From: Paenibacillus sp. 32352
GTDB lineage: Bacteria > Bacillota > Bacilli > Paenibacillales > NBRC-103111
Length of the DNA: 64,000 bases
Direction: 5' to 3'
Assembly (NCBI RefSeq): GCF_002042965.1
Contig: NZ_MZNT01000003.1
Coordinates: forward strand, 62,001-126,000
Each line of letters begins with the position of its first letter. Positions within the stretch are counted from its first letter, which is position 1. Below, in pieces: positions 8,827-16,437 of the stretch. Under the pieces are notes generated by a model. That model saw only the letters and a program-made list of their open reading frames with translations. It was not told the DNA's origin and searched no databases. A program made the translations under genes and the position numbers.

Positions 8827-9111
8827 TTGCTGCAGTTGATCATCGTAACGGTACTGTTGTTCGTGTTGTTTTTCGGACTCGGTTTCATATTGAACATGCT
8901 GATGAAGACAACCTGGTTCCCTATTTACGGATATATCGCTCTTGTTATCGGGCTTGTCATTTATTGGGGCTGGGAGACAGGGTCGCTTGCATCCAATCTG
9001 TCCGAATATTCCTTTGCAGATTACATTCCGGCCATCGGAGGCCTGATCGGGGCTATCATGAGCGGGTCGACCATCAAGTCGCTGCGTCAAAAAGGCTTCA
9101 AAATGTTCTAG
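8827..9111 (+). CDS. Small membrane protein, YuiB-like
   Basis: About 94 residues with three hydrophobic helices (LLQLIIVTVLLFVLFFGLGF; IYGYIALVIGLVIYWGW; IPAIGGLIGAIMSG). AAAGGAG at 8811-8817 touches the first possible TTG (8818), so TTG 8827, nine bases further on, is a better start. The family is found across Bacillales without a known role. It is followed after about 30 bases by the YwbE-like gene, probably on the same transcript. Confidence 0.7.
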   Translation: MLQLIIVTVLLFVLFFGLGFILNMLMKTTWFPIYGYIALVIGLVIYWGWETGSLASNLSEYSFADYIPAIGGLIGAIMSGSTIKSLRQKGFKMF

Positions 9112-9142
9112 CCCATTTCATCTTGGAAAGGAAGTGCTGCTG

Positions 9143-9340
9143 ATGAACGGTCAGCTTCGCAAAGACGTGACTCCAGGCATCAAGGTTCAAATCGTTCAGA
9201 AGCAGGATCAGCGTACGGGTAAGCTCACACCGGGCATCGTGAAGGATATTTTGACGAATTCGCCAAGCCATCCTCACGGAATTAAGGTTCGCCTCACGGA
9301 CGGGACCGTAGGCAGGGTGAAGGAAATTATAGCGGAGTAG
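9143..9340 (+). CDS. YwbE-family small protein
   Basis: 65 residues starting MNGQLRKDVTPGIKVQIVQK at ATG 9143, ten bases after an AAAGGAA site. An upstream GTG at 9134 is in frame but overlaps the site. The core DQRTGKLTPGIVKDILTNSP followed by HGIKVRLTDGTVGRVKEI is the conserved YwbE/DUF2196 sequence, a small beta-rich domain resembling KOW/SH3 barrels. Function is unknown; nucleic-acid binding is only a structural guess. Confidence 0.88.
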   Translation: MNGQLRKDVTPGIKVQIVQKQDQRTGKLTPGIVKDILTNSPSHPHGIKVRLTDGTVGRVKEIIAE

Positions 9341-9349
9341 GTTCAAGCG

Positions 9350-9389
9350 AAACATGGTGGCGGAGGCATTCCGTTTACCATGTTTTTTT
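9350..9389 (+). terminator. Terminator after the ywbE-like gene
   Basis: Arms AAACATGGT (9350-9358) and ACCATGTTT with an inner CGGA/TCCG pair, followed by a run of seven T. Confidence 0.85.
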
Positions 9390-9469
9390 CTTGGGCGCCC
9401 CTCTACCAGCTGTCGATTTCTGTGGTAAAATGGAGGTTAATACGTTAGACCAAAGATGGGATTGAGTAC

Positions 9470-10975
9470 ATGCGGATTACGAATTTGCTGCATTTTTCGG
9501 AATATCATCGTTATTATGTGATGCGCGATTTTTCATTAAGCAGTCTGGATCTGAAAATGCTGTCGACGATTTACCAGCCGATGATCGGTGCTTTTGCTAT
9601 CAGTCTGTACCATACGCTGTTTCAGCAGCTGCCTGCGGATAAGGTCGGGTGCTCCTTGATGGAGCAGCAGCGCAAGCTGTTCCTCGCTTTGGAGCTGGAA
9701 GGCGGGGAAAGGGGACGCAAGTTTTTCATCGAGCAGACATCAAGGCTGGAGGCGATTGGACTGCTCAGAACGAACCGGAGGTTTGCGGAGTCATCGGACG
9801 ATTATGTCTACGAATACACGCTGTATCCTCCGCTTTCGCCGAACGAGTTTTTCAAGAACCAGCATCTGACGCTGCTGCTGCGTGACAAGGTCGGCAAATA
9901 TATGGTCTTCTCCTTAAGAGATGAGCTGGTGCTGCCCGAGCTCGATGAGCTTGCGCAGGCCAACTCGGAAAATTTGTCGGTTCCATTCTATGAGCTGTTC
10001 CGCTTGAATACCCAGGTCGTCGATTACGAGCTTGAGCAGGCATTATTCGAATCGGCCGCATCCAAGCCTGCGGAGAGGCCGGAGGTCGTGATCAAGGGCT
10101 TCCAATACTCGGATATTATTATGCATTTTCCAAGAGAGTCCGTTAACCGCGCTTATGTGGAACGGCTTAAGTATGAGCCTGAGCAAATGGCCAAAATTAA
10201 TTTTGTCGCCAAGAAATACGGCTTGTACTTGACCGATATGTGCCGCTTGCTTGATGAGGAGGGCGTTTTTGAACCGGATGGTGAAATTGCGCTGGAGGTG
10301 CTCCAGCACAAGGCGAATGCCGTGTTCCGTCAGGACAAGAAGCGCAGCGAGGAACGGACGCGCTATATGGCGCGAGTTGAGCAGGGCAGGTCTACGGGGG
10401 CATCGGAGACAGCGGGAGCGGTTATCGAGTCTCAAGACAAGGCAGTGGAAATGGAGTATTATCTGGAGGTACCTGATATTTTCCAAGGGGAATGCAACCA
10501 GCATCAATATAACTACATTTTGCGCAATGAGCCTTATACGTTTCTTCTGGAAAAGATTTTTTCGAAGGGCACGGTACCGGACGGGCTGCTGGACACGCTG
10601 TCCAAAGTCGACTTGAACTATCGCCTGAGCGAAGAAGTCATCAATGTCCTTATTCATTATTTGTACGTGAACAAGCGTTCCTGGTCCAAGGCTTCCATAG
10701 AATTCAGCGTCACGGATATGCTGGCCAAGCAGGTCAGTACATACGAACAGGCCGTACAGTATATTCGTGAGCAGACGAAGTATAAGGATGCCAAGGCCTC
10801 GCGCGGGGGAAGCCGTGCTCCGGCTGCCGCAGGGAGTCAGCGCGGCGGTACGCGGGGCAAGCAGAAGCCGCAGCTTCCGGTTGTGGGAGACAAGCCGGTC
10901 GCTTCCAGAGAACGTACGGCTGAGGAGCGGGAAGCGATGCGCCGCAGAGCGCAGATGCTCGACGGCAAGCTATAA
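9470..10975 (+). CDS. dnaB: Replication initiation and membrane attachment protein DnaB
   Basis: 501 residues. This is the Firmicute DnaB, a helicase co-loader acting with DnaD and DnaI, not the DnaB helicase of E. coli. The N-terminal DDBH1 winged-helix region (YHRYYVMRDFSLSSLDLKML, IYQPMIGAFAISLYH) and a helical DDBH2 region near residues 395-460 (YLYVNKRSWSKASIEFSVTDML) are visible. The C-terminus is a basic, Gly/Ala/Arg-rich tail (SRGGSRAPAAAGSQRGGTRG) that may contact DNA. It is followed 24 bases later by dnaI, the standard pair. Confidence 0.92.
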   Translation: MRITNLLHFSEYHRYYVMRDFSLSSLDLKMLSTIYQPMIGAFAISLYHTLFQQLPADKVGCSLMEQQRKLFLALELEGGERGRKFFIEQTSRLEAIGLLRTNRRFAESSDDYVYEYTLYPPLSPNEFFKNQHLTLLLRDKVGKYMVFSLRDELVLPELDELAQANSENLSVPFYELFRLNTQVVDYELEQALFESAASKPAERPEVVIKGFQYSDIIMHFPRESVNRAYVERLKYEPEQMAKINFVAKKYGLYLTDMCRLLDEEGVFEPDGEIALEVLQHKANAVFRQDKKRSEERTRYMARVEQGRSTGASETAGAVIESQDKAVEMEYYLEVPDIFQGECNQHQYNYILRNEPYTFLLEKIFSKGTVPDGLLDTLSKVDLNYRLSEEVINVLIHYLYVNKRSWSKASIEFSVTDMLAKQVSTYEQAVQYIREQTKYKDAKASRGGSRAPAAAGSQRGGTRGKQKPQLPVVGDKPVASRERTAEEREAMRRRAQMLDGKL

Positions 10976-10999
10976 GACGGGGAAGGAGAGCTGCATGCC

Positions 11000-11950
11000 A
11001 TGGAATCACTCGGTGAAGTGCTGAAGTCTTTGCCTAATCAGAAATACCGGCAGCAGGCGGAGCAGAGGATGAAGCAGATTATGGCCGATCCGCTGGTGCT
11101 CAAGCTGAGAGCCAAATATCCGATGCTTGACGATTATACGATGAAGATCAATATGAACCGGCTGTATCAATACGTGACCGAGCATACGACATGCTCCAAC
11201 TGCCCCGGATTGGACAAATGTCCGAACGATTTTCAAGGGCATTATACGATGCTATCGGTAGAGGAGTCCGATAAAGGTCCGCGGCTGTATGACTACAAGG
11301 TGTCGTGCAAAAAGTTCGTCGCCCAGCAGACGCAGGAAGCGGTCCGCAGCCGGATCCGCAGCTTCTATGTGGATGAGCGGGCGCTGTCCCAGGGATATTC
11401 CTCTACCGAAATTTTCGATAAAGATCCGAACCGCGAGGAAGCGGTAGACCGGATCATCAGCTATATTCTGCAAACGAAGCAGGAGGGTCTTCAGAAGCAG
11501 GGTCTGTATCTCGCAGGCAGCTTCGGCACCGGCAAAACGTTTCTTATGTGCTACATGCTTCATGAGCTGGCTAAGAGCGGGTATACGGGTGCTATCGTCT
11601 ACATGCCTGATTTTGCCGAGGATTTAAAGGCCATGTTCCAGGATCCGTTGAAGCTGAAGGAAACGATCGATGTGCTGAAGGAAACCGATCTGCTCGTGTT
11701 TGACGATATCGGCGCGGAGAATTTGAATCCGTGGCTGCGCGATCATGTGATGGGCTCCATTCTGAATTACCGGATGAACCGGAAGCCTACGTTCTTTACC
11801 TCTAACCATGATTTGGAGGCACTGGAGCAGCATTTCAGCTTCACGAGCAAGGATGGGGATGAGGAGTTCAAGGGAAGAAGAATCATGGATCGTATCCGTC
11901 CTTTTGTCGATGTCGTGCTGGTTAACGGATACAACAAGCGTGGCAGTTAA
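11000..11950 (+). CDS. dnaI: Primosomal helicase loader DnaI
   Basis: 316 residues. The N-terminal helicase-binding domain contains the zinc-binding cluster CSNCPGLDKC (Cys65, Cys68 and Cys74). The C-terminal AAA+ domain has Walker A GSFGTGKTF at about 173-181, Walker B LLVFDDIGAE and sensor 1 TFFTSNHD. DnaI loads the replicative helicase onto DNA at oriC and restart forks. ATG 11000 is preferred over ATG 10995 because it lies nine bases after GGAAGGAGAG. It forms an operon with dnaB. Confidence 0.95.
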   Translation: MESLGEVLKSLPNQKYRQQAEQRMKQIMADPLVLKLRAKYPMLDDYTMKINMNRLYQYVTEHTTCSNCPGLDKCPNDFQGHYTMLSVEESDKGPRLYDYKVSCKKFVAQQTQEAVRSRIRSFYVDERALSQGYSSTEIFDKDPNREEAVDRIISYILQTKQEGLQKQGLYLAGSFGTGKTFLMCYMLHELAKSGYTGAIVYMPDFAEDLKAMFQDPLKLKETIDVLKETDLLVFDDIGAENLNPWLRDHVMGSILNYRMNRKPTFFTSNHDLEALEQHFSFTSKDGDEEFKGRRIMDRIRPFVDVVLVNGYNKRGS

Positions 11951-12046
11951 TATCGAAATACGGGCAGGTCATGTCGGCGTAAGCTGCCGATTGGTTGTTC
12001 GGAGAAAATGAAGTCATGGATCAGATCTGTCGATCCTGCGCTAATA

Positions 12047-12090
12047 TAAAAAAAGAAGCAGTTGCCCTAGAGCAGCTGCTTCTTTTTTTA
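12047..12090 (+). terminator. Terminator after dnaI
   Basis: A long imperfect hairpin with arms AAAAAAAGAAGCAGTTGC and GCAGCTGCTTCTTTTTTT, ending in a T run. The A/T symmetry would allow action in both directions. Confidence 0.85.
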
Positions 12091-12132
12091 TAGTATAGAA
12101 TTTTTATACCTGAATCAGCTTCGAGGCCAAGG

Positions 12133-12147
12133 CCCCACTTTGTGGGG
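12133..12147 (+). terminator. Second, weaker hairpin between dnaI and the GntR gene
   Basis: CCCCAC and GTGGGG flank a three-base loop and are followed by the T-rich TTATTTTATATTT. It may back up the first terminator; the rest of this 250-base gap shows nothing else. Confidence 0.45.
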
Positions 12148-12206
12148 TTATTTTATATTTGTCTACAACGGATTTGGGTTAGGCGGCGATTTGTAGGCAT
12201 AACCGT

Positions 12207-12872
12207 TTATCGGTTGTCAAGGACGATTTCCGCGGTGAGTTGGATATGAGCTTTAAAGATCTCGACGGCAAGATCGCTGTCGCGGTTAAGAACGGCATCT
12301 GTTAACGCCTTATGTTCGGCGCGGCCATCACGAACGGACTGCTGCGGGACCGAACAATGCCGATAAAATTCGCTTAATTCCCAGAGGCGTCTGCAAATAT
12401 CCAGAAGAACCGGATTTGGACATGCCGCGATGAGTTCGTAATGAAATTGACGGTGGAGATCAGACCATTCTTCGCTAACGGCAAGCTTTTGATTCACTTC
12501 CTTGTACTCTGGCGTTTGCGATAATTTGTGGTGAACGGCGATTACACCGGATTCCCATGTGAGATCGCCATGGGCGATAGACAGGCGTAATGCTGCGGAT
12601 TCATTGATCAACCGCGCCTCTATGATGCTTTTCAGTTCTTCTTCTGACACCGTTTTCACTGAAAATCCATGATTCGGGTTTTGCAGGACGAGGCCTTGGG
12701 TCGCCAACCGGGTTAGTGCTTCTCGAACGACTGCAACCGAGACAGCGAAGCCCTTGGCTAATTCTGAAACGGTTAATGGAGAGCCCGGTTCATATTGTCC
12801 GGTCAGAATATCGGACTGCAGCTTCTTCGTGACATTTTCGCTTAAAGTGGACGAACCGTTTCTTTTGGCCAT
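12207..12872 (-). CDS. GntR-family regulator with FCD domain
   Basis: About 221 residues from ATG 12872 (MAKRNGSST). An upstream ATG at 12899 is in frame but has no binding site. The N-terminal winged helix (LTVSELAKGFAVSVAVVREALTRL) and the all-helical C-terminal FCD ligand domain, with candidate metal ligands in SDLHRQFHYELI and AEHKALTDA, place it in the FadR/VanR subfamily. It is divergent from the PEBP-like gene at 13052, and the shared 150-base region carries four evenly spaced TCGA boxes. It probably represses that gene in response to a small acid; the ligand is unknown. Confidence 0.87.
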   Translation of the reverse strand: MAKRNGSSTLSENVTKKLQSDILTGQYEPGSPLTVSELAKGFAVSVAVVREALTRLATQGLVLQNPNHGFSVKTVSEEELKSIIEARLINESAALRLSIAHGDLTWESGVIAVHHKLSQTPEYKEVNQKLAVSEEWSDLHRQFHYELIAACPNPVLLDICRRLWELSEFYRHCSVPQQSVRDGRAEHKALTDAVLNRDSDLAVEIFKAHIQLTAEIVLDNR

Positions 12873-12958
12873 TAAGCCGACACCATCCTTCATGCACATC
12901 GAGATTATACACGTTTAAATAATTTACACCGAAATCTATAAAAAAACAAGAGTGAAAT

Positions 12959-13034
12959 TCGATAATTAAATAATTAATCGATTTGTATTTACAGAATCGA
13001 TTCTTGTGAATATAATCGAATTGTATTTAAAAAA
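12959..13034. repeat. Four TCGA boxes at exact 19-base spacing over the 13052 promoter
   Basis: TCGA occurs at 12959, 12978, 12997 and 13016, each followed by an AT-rich stretch. Two longer copies, ATCGATTTGTATTTA (12977-12991) and ATCGAATTGTATTTA (13015-13029), differ at one base. The array lies across the promoter of the PEBP-like gene and is a plausible multi-site operator for the divergent GntR regulator. Confidence 0.6.
12988..13016 (+). promoter_or_regulatory. Sigma-A promoter of the PEBP-like gene
   Basis: TTTACA (12988-12993) and TATAAT (13011-13016) are 17 bases apart. The third TCGA box lies in the spacer and the fourth overlaps the end of the -10, a layout suited to repression. 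Confidence 0.7.
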
Positions 13035-13051
13035 AAGGAGGTAATTTTACA

Positions 13052-13585
13052 GTGAGTAACAACCCATTTGCCAAATTTCCGGAAGTCGCCGTTTTTCAGG
13101 TGACGAGCAACGACATTGCGGAGGGCCTTCCTTTATCGCCTCAGCAATATTCGGCGATGTCAGGAGTGGAGGGCGGACAAGATCTTTCGCCCCATTTGAA
13201 ATGGTCGGGTGCGCCCGAAGGGACGAAGAGTTTTGCCGTCACCGCGTATGACCCGGACGCACCGACCGGATCGGGCCTCTGGCACTGGGCCGTCATCAAC
13301 ATCCCTGCCAGCGTCACCGAACTGCCAACCGGCGCAGGCGACGAGCAAGGCAGCGGCTTACCGCAAGGCGCCTTGCAGCTGCCGAACGATTTGCGGCTCG
13401 AACGGTTTATCGGTGCGGCGCCTCCAGCGGGACACGGTACCCATCGGTATTATTTTGTCGTTCATGCGCTGGATGTTGAGAATGTCGGCGTCGACTCTAA
13501 CTCCACGCCGGCTCTCTTAGGATTCACCATGCAGAGCCATACGCTGGGAAGAGCCGTTCTCGTGGCAACAGGAGAAGTCAAGTAA
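13052..13585 (+). CDS. YbhB/YbcL-type phosphatidylethanolamine-binding-like protein
   Basis: 177 residues from GTG 13052, behind a strong AAGGAGG. The family (Raf kinase inhibitor-like proteins of bacteria) is shown by GGQDLSPHLKWSGAPEGTKSFAVTAYDPDAP split over the ligand site, the HWAVINIP strand, and GTHRYYFVVHALD. The conserved Asp-Pro-Asp and His residues that bind anionic groups are present. No signal peptide is visible, so it is cytoplasmic. The role of bacterial members is unknown. Divergence from a GntR regulator suggests induction by a specific metabolite. Confidence 0.9.
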   Translation: MSNNPFAKFPEVAVFQVTSNDIAEGLPLSPQQYSAMSGVEGGQDLSPHLKWSGAPEGTKSFAVTAYDPDAPTGSGLWHWAVINIPASVTELPTGAGDEQGSGLPQGALQLPNDLRLERFIGAAPPAGHGTHRYYFVVHALDVENVGVDSNSTPALLGFTMQSHTLGRAVLVATGEVK

Positions 13586-13617
13586 CCCAAGATATTGGGG
13601 TCATAGGAGACAATGAC

Positions 13618-13865
13618 ATGAATAAAAATTGGTTGTGGTATGCGTGCTTGTGTTGATGCCTACATACAGCAACGGAGCGGGAATCCCCAATGCTCCAAGC
13701 GAAACAACGTCAAGTACGGAGGAAGCAGTGAAACTGAACGATCCGATTCATCAAAGTGTGTGCCCCATGTGCCAGCAGCCAATTAAAATTTTGAAGCATA
13801 CGATCATTTGCGGCTGTGGGAGCAAAATCAAAAACAAAATCAAAATCAATTTCAAATTACCCTGA
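13618..13865 (+). pseudogene. Small secreted Cys-rich protein with a frameshift in its signal peptide
   Basis: AGGAGA (13605-13610) is ideally placed for ATG 13618, but that frame reads only MNKNWLWYACLC before a TGA. The -1 frame continues as VVVCVLVLMPTYSNGAG, clearly the rest of a signal peptide, then about 55 residues ending in CPMCQQPIKILKHTIICGCG. Four cysteines in CPMC and CGC arrangement suggest a small zinc-ribbon or disulfide-bonded domain. The break lies just after a run of five A (13624-13628), a place for replication slippage or a sequencing error. Initiation at TTG 13629 could rescue a version with a short signal peptide, but it lies 18 bases from the binding site. Confidence 0.55.
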
Positions 13866-13884
13866 AATAACCCGCCGGAACTTT

Positions 13885-13923
13885 GGAAGCATTTCTTTGC
13901 CGTTGCGGCAAAGAAATGCTTCC
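13885..13923 (+). terminator. Long perfect stem-loop downstream of the small Cys-rich gene
   Basis: Seventeen-base perfect arms GGAAGCATTTCTTTGCC and GGCAAAGAAATGCTTCC around a five-base loop GTTGC. The T tract after it is short (AGTTTCAC), so it may be a weak terminator or an mRNA end-protecting structure. Confidence 0.6.
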
Positions 13924-14015
13924 AGTTTCACAGCGTGATAAATTTGTCAATCAAAGGAAAAACAGAAGCGCTGCTTCAGCAGGGCTGTTTTGTCCTATAG
14001 AAAAGAGGCATTCCA

Positions 14016-15419
14016 ATGCAAACCAATCATAGTATTCAAAAGAATGCAGGAGAGTTGTTACTTGGTATTCTTGTCTTTACGCTCATTATCTCCGTCATGA
14101 ATGCAACCATGTTTAATGTTGCACTTCCGATTATCAATAATCAGTTTCAGCTCTCGCCGTCACAAGGGAGCTGGATCATTACGGGCTATATGATTGTATA
14201 TGCAATTGGCTCGGTAACTTACGGAAAATTGACAGACAGATACAGCTTGAAGAATTTGCTGACATTTGGTCTGCTATTTTTTGCTATGGGGTCTGTTGTA
14301 GGTCTCGTCGCTACTCAATATTGGATGGTCATTGTGGGACGAATTGTGCAGGCAGCGGGTGCAGCGGTCATTCCAGCGGTTACAATGATCGTGCCAGTCC
14401 GTTACTTTTCACCTGAAAGGCGCGGTCGTGCACTGGGTACCGTCGCAATCGGATATGCACTAGGTTTGGCACTCGGTCCAATCATTGCCGGGGTGGTGAG
14501 CAGTACGTGGAACTGGCGGGTTTTATTTGTGATTTCGCTTTTATCGCTGTTTACGCTGCCGATGTATCGGAAATATTTAGAGGATGAAAAGGGAGTCGCC
14601 AGCAAAATGGATTTTATTGGCGGATCACTTTTGGCGGGCACAGTAGCCCTTCTACTACTGGCATTAACTCAAGAAAATATTTGGGTTGCTGCAGCGGGTG
14701 CTATTTCTTTCATTCTTTTCTTATTACGTATACACTTTGCCACAGCGCCGTTTATAGACCCGGCTATTTTTCGAAACAAACCGTTTTCATTCGGTCTGAT
14801 TATTACTTTCGTCATGATCGGGATTAGCTTTGCTATTCCATTCGTCACACCTCAGCTGCTTTCTTCTGTAAACCATTTGTCACCGGTTTTCATTGGAATG
14901 GTTATGTTACCGTCAGCCATAATGGCAGCGATTTTGGGTCGGCGAGGCGGCAAGTTAGCTGATGAAAAGGGAAATCCGTTTCTTGTGTATACAGCAGCAG
15001 CACTTCTTATTATCGGTTTCGTTTGTTTGTCTTCCGTCGTAGGCATGTCGCCAGTCTTTATTGCGATCTTTCTCATTTTCGGTGTCCTTGGTCAATCGTT
15101 CATGCAAATTGCGATGTCGAACACCGTTTCACGAGCGCTGCCCAAAGAGCATATAGGAGTAGGAATGGGATTGTTCTCCATGATCACTTTTATTTCTTCG
15201 GCTGCATCTACCGCTGCCATCGGCAAGGTACTGGATTTCGGCACTTCGACCGTTCACTTCAATCCGATACCTCAAAACAGCACTACATTCGTATATAGCG
15301 ACATTTTTCTGGTACTGGCTATTCTGGTCGTTATGATGGTTGCATTGTATTATGTACAATTTGGGCGTGCAGCTAAAATGGCTAAGGACAGAGTAATGGA
15401 CAGCAAATCCTTTACTTAG
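14016..15419 (+). CDS. MFS multidrug efflux transporter, DHA2 (14-helix) type
   Basis: 467 residues, with hydrophobic segments enough for 14 helices. Motif A between helices 2 and 3 is GKLTDRYSLK, and the antiporter motif C (GYALGLALGPIIAGVVSS) is present in the fifth helix. It belongs to the EmrB/QacA drug:proton antiporters, which export lipophilic cations or antibiotics. The ATG at 14016 has only a modest binding site (AGAGG). A hairpin-rich leader (GAAGCGCTGCTTC, CTGCTTCAGCAG) precedes it. The spectrum of drugs cannot be inferred. Confidence 0.88.
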   Translation: MQTNHSIQKNAGELLLGILVFTLIISVMNATMFNVALPIINNQFQLSPSQGSWIITGYMIVYAIGSVTYGKLTDRYSLKNLLTFGLLFFAMGSVVGLVATQYWMVIVGRIVQAAGAAVIPAVTMIVPVRYFSPERRGRALGTVAIGYALGLALGPIIAGVVSSTWNWRVLFVISLLSLFTLPMYRKYLEDEKGVASKMDFIGGSLLAGTVALLLLALTQENIWVAAAGAISFILFLLRIHFATAPFIDPAIFRNKPFSFGLIITFVMIGISFAIPFVTPQLLSSVNHLSPVFIGMVMLPSAIMAAILGRRGGKLADEKGNPFLVYTAAALLIIGFVCLSSVVGMSPVFIAIFLIFGVLGQSFMQIAMSNTVSRALPKEHIGVGMGLFSMITFISSAASTAAIGKVLDFGTSTVHFNPIPQNSTTFVYSDIFLVLAILVVMMVALYYVQFGRAAKMAKDRVMDSKSFT

Positions 15420-15477
15420 TGACATTGGTGATATAAGGTTCGTCATTGATTTGCATTCGCCAGCCGTTCTTGCAAAA

Positions 15478-15520
15478 TAAAAAAGCCTGCCCCGCTTGTG
15501 TCAGCTGGACAGACCTTTGA
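15478..15520 (-). terminator. Terminator of the small minus-strand membrane gene
   Basis: On the minus strand, AAAGGTCTGTCC and GGGCAGGCTTT can pair with one bulge and some G-T pairs, followed by a T run (15479-15484 as A on the plus strand). It may also collect transcripts from the convergent MFS gene. Confidence 0.6.
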
Positions 15521-15527
15521 TAACCTA

Positions 15528-15674
15528 TTAGCGAGTCATAACCTGAACAACGGTTGCGACTACAGCAATCAGCAGAAGAACACCGAAGAATACGCCGAAG
15601 CCGATTGCAACGTCCAAAAAGTCGTTGGTTGGTTCTTCCATCACATGAAGTTCAGGATGCTTTGGATCGCTCAT
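15528..15674 (-). CDS. 48-residue single-span membrane protein, YqzM-like
   Basis: Start ATG 15674, preceded on the minus strand by AAGGAGG; a longer in-frame ORF to 15782 lacks such support. The product is an acidic N-terminus (MSDPKHPELHVMEEPTNDF) followed by one helix (VAIGFGVFFGVLLLIAVVATVVQV). This resembles small Bacillales membrane proteins of the YqzM kind, though I am not certain of that family. Function unknown. Confidence 0.7.
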   Translation of the reverse strand: MSDPKHPELHVMEEPTNDFLDVAIGFGVFFGVLLLIAVVATVVQVMTR

Positions 15675-15858
15675 TATTGATTTCCTCCTTAAGAATTTCC
15701 GTAGGAAAGTCTTGTGCATAGTCCTAATTACGAATAGTATACCCAAATACGAAGATAATTGTAAAGCAGGGGAAAGTGACAATTATGCGACGTTTTTCAA
15801 AATGAGTACAGGGTAAAGCCGCTCATGGATGGCAACAGATGGACGAGTCGGGCGGCGG

Positions 15859-15886
15859 TTGAAAATAGGGGGTATTGTGGTATACT
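15859..15886 (+). promoter_or_regulatory. Extended -10 promoter of trxA
   Basis: TTGAAA (15859-15864), a 16-base spacer, and TATACT (15881-15886) preceded by TGG, giving an extended -10. The trxA start codon is 50 bases downstream. A second possible -35, TTGACA at 15893-15898, has no good partner. Confidence 0.65.
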
Positions 15887-15936
15887 TTACTTGTTGACAA
15901 CATTTTATTTTATCCGGTGGAAGGAGAAGACATACG

Positions 15937-16254
15937 ATGGCTATCGTTAATGTTACGGACCAATCCTTCAAGAATGAAGTTGAAGGATCCGGTACGGTTC
16001 TTGTTGATTTCTGGGCGCCTTGGTGCGGACCTTGCAAAATGATCGCTCCTGTATTGGAAGAGCTTGATCAAGAATTGGGGGACAGCGTGAAAATCGCTAA
16101 AGTGAACGTGGATGACAATCCTGAGTCCGCATCCCGTTTTGGAGTTATGAGCATCCCTACATTGATCGTGTTCAAAGACGGACAACCGGTTGATAAAGTG
16201 GTAGGCTTCCAATCGAAGGACGCTTTGAAAAACGTTGTAACCCGCAATCAATAA
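15937..16254 (+). CDS. trxA: Thioredoxin
   Basis: 105 residues with the active-site WCGPC (Cys30 and Cys33) in FWAPWCGPCKM and the cis-Pro loop SIPTLIVFKDG. It reduces protein disulfides in the cytoplasm using electrons from thioredoxin reductase. Length and motifs are canonical. The GGAAGGAGAAG site precedes ATG 15937, and its own promoter and terminator make it a single-gene unit. The uvrC gene follows, as trxA and uvrC also neighbour each other in Bacillus. Confidence 0.97.
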   Translation: MAIVNVTDQSFKNEVEGSGTVLVDFWAPWCGPCKMIAPVLEELDQELGDSVKIAKVNVDDNPESASRFGVMSIPTLIVFKDGQPVDKVVGFQSKDALKNVVTRNQ

Positions 16255-16281
16255 TGTTTTCTAACGAAAACTGTTAATGAG

Positions 16282-16322
16282 AAAAAGCTCTTTTTCTGCT
16301 ATGCTGGAAAAGAGCTTTTTTT
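16282..16322 (+). terminator. Terminator after trxA
   Basis: Arms AAAAAGCTCTTTTTC (16282-16296) and GGAAAAGAGCTTTTT (16306-16320), with two more T after the second arm. Confidence 0.88.
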
Positions 16323-16437
16323 GTTGCATAAGACAATGCCAAGCAGGCTTCCACCGCATCCTTGGAGGATTGCTTATGCCTAAGAAAGAAGCAACGTCAT
16401 GTTCATGGGATGGTTGTGAGAAAGGAGATAGGTCGCA

